A stretch of DNA of 64,000 nucleotides from Saprospirales bacterium. GTDB lineage: Bacteria; Bacteroidota; Bacteroidia; Chitinophagales; Saprospiraceae. Location: contig JADJBL010000002.1 of NCBI GenBank assembly GCA_016703765.1, positions 283,525-347,524 on the forward strand, in the 5' to 3' direction. The notes under the pieces were generated by a model that was not told the origin of the DNA, did not search any database, and saw nothing but the letters and a program-made list of their open reading frames with translations. This document shows, piece by piece, positions 60,413-64,000 of this stretch (within the stretch, counting starts at the first letter, position 1; each line of letters opens with the position of its first letter). Position numbers and translations under genes: made by a program.

Positions 60413-62522
60413 ATGAGGTTTTCAGAAAGGATAGGGAAGAAAAAATTCAGAGTTGAAATTCAAATGGATTACATGGATCGTGATTTAAAAAATGGTCTAT
60501 GGAATGTGATAAGCATGGTTTTTACTACACCAATGATGAGGGTTCAATGGACTGAGAAGTGGCGGGCCAAAGCCGCGGGGGGCCCGCGGCCCCCGAGCGG
60601 CGCGGGGCGAACCCCCCCCACCAAGTGCCCGGAGAACCGTTCACCGACCCCGGTCGGTCCTGGAGGCCTTCCCCCCCCCAGCGTTCCCCTTCCCCGTTTT
60701 TTTGTTGTGGTACCGGGGAAAAGAATTTTTTGTAAAAGGGGGGGTCCGCGAACCCAAGCGGTTTTGTCCCGGAGGGGTTGGGGAACAAACGGGGGAAAGG
60801 TTCCACCGGATGGGCGGAGAAACCACCGGGGGAGTTCCTTGGGGAAAACCCCGCAGGCCGTCACCCGTCCCGGCCCGCCCCCCCCAGCCCCACCACAATG
60901 GCCGGGGGGGCGCCCCGGGTACGGGGAAAAGGAACCCAAGGGGTTCCGGGCGGCCCCCGGGGGGGGGGCGGGGGGGCGGGACGGGTAACCCGGGGCCCGG
61001 CCCGGCGGCCCCGTCCCCCGGGCCGAGGGGGAGAAATGGGGCCCTTTTTTCCCCAAAACCTTTGGTAGGAAAACCGGGAAAAACCCCCGGGATGGTTGGG
61101 AAAAAACCGGCCCCACCACCCCGGGGGGAAACAAAAACCTCCCCACGCCCCGACCCCGGGAACCCCCAAAACCAGACCCCAACGGCGGGCGCCCCCGCGG
61201 GGGGGGGTATACAGACCCGCGGGCCGCGCGGGCCCCGGCCCCCCGCCCAACGAAGAAAGCCCCCCTCGGGCAATCGGGCCGGGGGGGCCCTTAATTTGGC
61301 ACGGCACCCCGGAAAAAAAGGGGAAAAAAGAAGGTAGCCGGCGGGGCCGCCGAGCCCGGTGGGGGGGGGGCGTGCCGCGGTACGGCCGGCGGGTGCGCGG
61401 AACCGCCACCCGGCCGCAGCCGTCTCCATCCCCCACCGAATGGCCCGGGCGCCGGCGCCCGCCCGCGGCGCCGCCGCGGCCGATCGCGTGCCCGCGGCAC
61501 CCGCCGGGGGGAGCGCTGGCGGTCCCGGTGCCGGGGAGGGCCGGCCGCGGGAGAAACTGCGGGGTGGGGCGGCGCCGCTCGCTTATCGGTCGCCCGCGGC
61601 CCGGGGGCACCACGAGAAATCCCCCCCCCCCCGCCTTGTCCCGTACTCCCGCCCGAGCCCCCCGACCGCCCCCCCCCCGCCCCGAAGCGCCCCCCCGAAC
61701 GGCGTCCCCGCCCCCGGGGGGCGGGTGGGGTGTCTCCGGCGTCTCTTTCTTTCTTTTTCGTCATGTTTTTTGTGTCTAGCGCGGAAGAAAAACGCCCCAT
61801 AAGGCCCCCCCGAGGGGGTTCACCCCTCTTCGTAAATTTATTAAATCCATTTGGTTTTCATTCTTCAAAGAGCTCTCTTGACCAAATCCCTACTACTACC
61901 GAGCAAGTTGTAGATTTAATTAGGGATAGGTACTTCTCTTGGGATTACCTTACAACGTATGACTTTATTGATTTTATCGTCTCAGAGGAGGACTCCCAAA
62001 TCGTCAAAGATGCATTTTTGGAAGGGTGTAATTTTATTTTAAAAAGGGAATTATCTGGATATCGATTCGTTAATGGGCAATTAGCTCCAATTACGAGAGA
62101 GGAAGAAATCAATGAAATTGAAAATGCAATTTTATCAACTTCAGAGAACCAATTAAAGGGTGTAAATATTCACCTTTCTGAAGCACTAAAAAAAATGTCC
62201 GACAAGAAAAATCCTGATTTTAGGAATTCAATTAAAGAATCAATATCTGCTGTAGAATCGCTTTGTCAGCAAATCACTAGTGACCCTAAAGCTGAGCTTG
62301 CTAAAGCCCTAAAAACATTAAAAAGGAAACTCCCCATTCATAGCGGCCTTGAACAAGGATTTATCAAAATTTATGGCTACACTAGTGACGGTGATGGTAT
62401 CAGACACGCTATGTTGGATGAAACAAACTTAGATCAAGAAGATGCTCTTTATATGCTAATTGCTTGCAGTTCTTTTGTAAATTATTTAATAGCTAAAGCA
62501 AGTAAAGCTGGTATAAATTTTA
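60413..62522 (+). pseudogene. AbiJ-NTD4-type abortive-infection gene interrupted by GC-rich block
   Basis: The first 50 codons (60413-60562) read FSERIGKKKFRVEIQMDYMD then LKNGLWNVISM, the opening of the AbiJ N-terminal domain 4. Coding resumes at 61829 with FVNLLNPFGFHSSKS and goes on through VVDLIRDRYFSWDYLTTYDF (still the N-terminal domain) to a C-terminal part with ISAVESLCQQIT, GFIKIYGYTSDGDGIRHAML and YMLIACSSFVNYLI, typical of the HEPN-related half of these phage-defence proteins. Both parts are AT-rich and in the same frame number. About 1,266 bases of extreme-GC DNA separate them. The expected stop is near 62520-62522; in the sequence as given the frame runs on to 62614, antisense to the neighbouring gene, probably through one lost T. 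Confidence 0.78.
60563..61828. other. Extreme-GC, homopolymer-rich block of unknown origin
   Basis: Roughly 1,266 bases packed with runs of G and C (many of six to ten) and a few of A or T. It has no codon-like structure: all frames give low-complexity proline/glycine/arginine strings. Composition is far from both flanks and from the rest of the window. I see no transposase, terminal inverted repeats or target-site duplication at its edges. It could be foreign DNA or, more likely, an assembly or base-calling artefact. Confidence 0.8.
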
Positions 62523-63665
62523 AAGCCCTCCCAAATGCCCCTCCAAAAAATCCCCCAAATTACAAACCCAAACCCCATCTCCCCGCGGATACGACTCCCC
62601 CTCATACACAATGATGTATTTGGCCTTAGCACCCAGGTCGGCTGCACTGAGGTGAAAGCCTTTTGAGACGGATGCCATGGAGAGTTTGATCTCCACGGCG
62701 ATTAGCTCATTTTTGGGGTTTTGATGATGAGGTCAGCTTCGGCGCCGGCGTGGGTGCGGTAGAAGAAAAACTCGAAAAATTCGCCGGAGGCCCGGCGGAT
62801 TTCTTCTACGACATATCCTTCCCAAGAGGCGCCGATGAAGCGGTTGTCGAATAGCTGATCGGCCGCGCGGATGCCTGACAGGGAGTGAAAAAGGCCCGAG
62901 TCCCGGAAAGTAAAATTTTGAGGCCTTCACGAGCCGTTTGCTGACATTCGCGAAATAGGGAGGAAAACGAAAGATCAGATAGCTGCCCTCAAAAATGTCG
63001 AGGTACCTCGAGATAGTAGGGGCATTGATTCCCAAAGACCGGGAGATCTCGCTGATATGGAGCAGATTGCCGTGAAAAGAAGTAAGCATTTGCAGTGTCC
63101 GGCGCATGGCCAGGGGAGAGATTTACCCGAGCGCCCGTAGATCGTTCAGAAAGTATTGAGGAAATTATCGAGCCATCGCCAGACAATACCTCATCCTTCG
63201 CCAGCAGAGGCTCAGGAAACCGCCTCTTACCCAATGGGTCAGCATGTCGGTATGACTTGCAACTTCGGGAAGCGAAGGGAGTCAGTTCGGTATAGGCAAT
63301 CCGCCCGGCCAGCGATTCTGAACTTTCCCGTAGCACCCCAGGCGAAGCCGATCCCAGAATCAGAAACCTACCCGGACGGCGGCTTTCGTCCGTCAATGCG
63401 CGCAACAAGGAAAAAGCCGGGGCATCCGCTGAATCTCGTCGATAATCACCAGCTTGTCGTCATGATAGCGGGGTAGGTTTCTGCCTGCTCGAGTTTGCGG
63501 ATATCGTCATCCAATTCCAGATCGAGGTATACGGCGGGAAGATTCAAGTCCTCCATGATGGATTTGGCCGGTGGTCTTACCTACCTGTCGAGGGCCGAGA
63601 ATGCCGGTCACCGGGAAGAACCCGAGATTTTCGGAGATGATTTTGGCTGCTTTCCTGGGAATCAT
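62520..63665 (-). pseudogene. DUF4143 AAA-type ATPase gene, many frameshifts
   Basis: Across changing minus-strand frames the family can be followed end to end: start at 63665 (MIPRKAAKIISENLG), Walker A GPRQVGKTT, VYLDLELDDDIRKLEQAETY, LVIIDEIQRMP (Walker B), LLRALTDESRRPGRFLILGS, SESLAGRIAYTELTPF, HWVRGGFPEPLLAKDE, the HTH-like LLHISEISRSLGINAPTIS, and the C-terminal nuclease-like AEADLIIKTPKNELIAVEIK to a stop at 62520-62522. At least seven single-base losses break it, roughly every 30-150 bases. Total span (about 382 codons) is the family's normal length, so nothing large is missing. It is either a decayed gene or poor sequence. Confidence 0.75.
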
Positions 63666-63669
63666 GAAG

Positions 63670-63677
63670 CAAAAGTA
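63670..63677 (-). promoter_or_regulatory. -7 box four bases before the DUF4143 start
   Basis: Minus strand TACTTTTG matches TAnnTTTG. CTTC separates it from the ATG at 63665, the same leaderless geometry as at 13541 and close to that at 26651. Confidence 0.45.
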
Positions 63678-63682
63678 GGGGG

Positions 63683-63731
63683 TTTTACCTTGAAAACATA
63701 GGTATGTTCCCATCTATTTTTCAAGGTAAAA
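63683..63731. repeat. Perfect 14-bp inverted repeat upstream of the ATPase gene
   Basis: TTTTACCTTGAAAA (63683-63696) and its exact complement (63718-63731) flank a 21-base spacer. It lies between the DUF4143 gene and the plus-strand Uma2 remnant and could be an operator or a stem. Confidence 0.6.
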
Positions 63732-63770
63732 ATTTCTCGTACCCTACTACCTCGCCTCTTTGAACCCACG

Positions 63771-63916
63771 GTGGAAGTATTGTCCGACTCCTCCTACGAT
63801 TTCGATCTGGGGAGGAAATTCCACCAATATAAAATATCCCGACCCTCCAGCAATTCCTGGAAGACTCCTTGACCCTCGAAGAGATCTACCGTTCGGTTAG
63901 CTTTGAGCAGCGTTAG
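63771..63916 (+). pseudogene. Remnant of a Uma2-family (DUF820) endonuclease gene
   Basis: VEVLSDSSYDFDLGRKFHQYK (from 63771) followed, one frame over, by LQQFLEDSLTLEEIYRSVSF to a TAG at 63914-63916. The first part matches the Uma2 core VEVLS.ST...D...K...Y. The second matches its C-terminal L..LGISLSLREIY tail. The roughly 60 residues normally between them, and the whole N-terminal half, are missing. It is thus a fragment with an internal deletion, or badly misassembled sequence. I see nothing further to 64000. Confidence 0.45.
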
Positions 63917-64000
63917 CGGTCTTTATTTTTCCCTTTTTCACCTATCGTCCCAAGCATGAGCGCATTCGAACCCGTTCTTTCCCCGGTGTCGATCTCGTGC

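Noticed and set aside
60544..61802. Several 150-260-codon open frames in the GC-rich block
   Set aside because: High GC suppresses stop codons on all frames. The products are proline/glycine/arginine strings with no domain, and frames overlap on both strands.
60563..61828. Insertion sequence inside the AbiJ-like gene
   Set aside because: No transposase-like protein, terminal inverted repeats or target duplication could be found at the borders.

Overview
The window comes from a Bacteroidota genome, most likely the Saprospiraceae/Lewinella side of the phylum. The evidence is phylum-specific protein families: PorP/SprF, SprB-repeat giant adhesins ending in gliding-motility-associated C-terminal domains, T9SS type A sorting tails, an ECF sigma/FecR/TonB-receptor/DUF4249 cluster, and promoter-like TAnnTTTG boxes. 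GC content is moderate to high (my estimate is mid-50s percent) apart from one extreme block near the right end. I see no rRNA, tRNA, CRISPR array or complete insertion sequence.

Layout. 1-4874: large secreted SprB-repeat adhesin on the minus strand, cut by the left edge. 5-7.4 kb: small secreted protein and SppA protease. 7.7-13.4 kb: choice-of-anchor-L/SprB adhesin. 13.5-16.1 kb: MarR regulator, YceI protein, NDH-2 type dehydrogenase. 16.1-20.2 kb: secreted subtilase with a T9SS tail. 20.2-21.9 kb: deoxynucleoside kinase, FolK and a small secreted protein. 22.2-27.6 kb: ECF sigma, FecR, TonB-dependent receptor, DUF4249 lipoprotein. 27.8-28.5 kb: Crp/Fnr regulator. 28.8-39.1 kb: PorP/SprF followed by two giant adhesins, one with five cohesin-like domains. 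39.2-42.8 kb: fatty-acid beta-oxidation pair (thiolase and FadB-like fusion). 43-45.5 kb: ExbB-ExbD-ExbD-TonB. 45.7-49.3 kb: small secreted protein, aldo/keto reductase, T9SS beta-propeller-like protein. 49.3-59.5 kb: Kdp potassium system, read from right to left: a sigma-54 response regulator, kdpF, kdpA, kdpB, kdpC, porin, stand-alone KdpD-Usp protein and membrane histidine kinase. 59.5-64 kb: YiiX-like lipoprotein, an AbiJ-NTD4 defence gene interrupted by about 1.27 kb of extreme-GC sequence, and damaged DUF4143 ATPase and Uma2 genes.

How the parts fit. The ExbB/ExbD/TonB set would energise the TonB receptor. PorP/SprF and the sorting domains tie six large proteins to type IX secretion. 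The Kdp block is a self-contained high-affinity K+ uptake module whose regulators differ from the classic KdpD/KdpE pair.

Caution on sequence quality. At least eleven otherwise convincing genes contain single-base (occasionally two-base) frameshifts, several in homopolymers, and the damage becomes dense after 62.5 kb. The simplest reading is an indel-prone assembly. Gene coordinates below follow the reconstructed gene across the break, and the break position is given in each entry.
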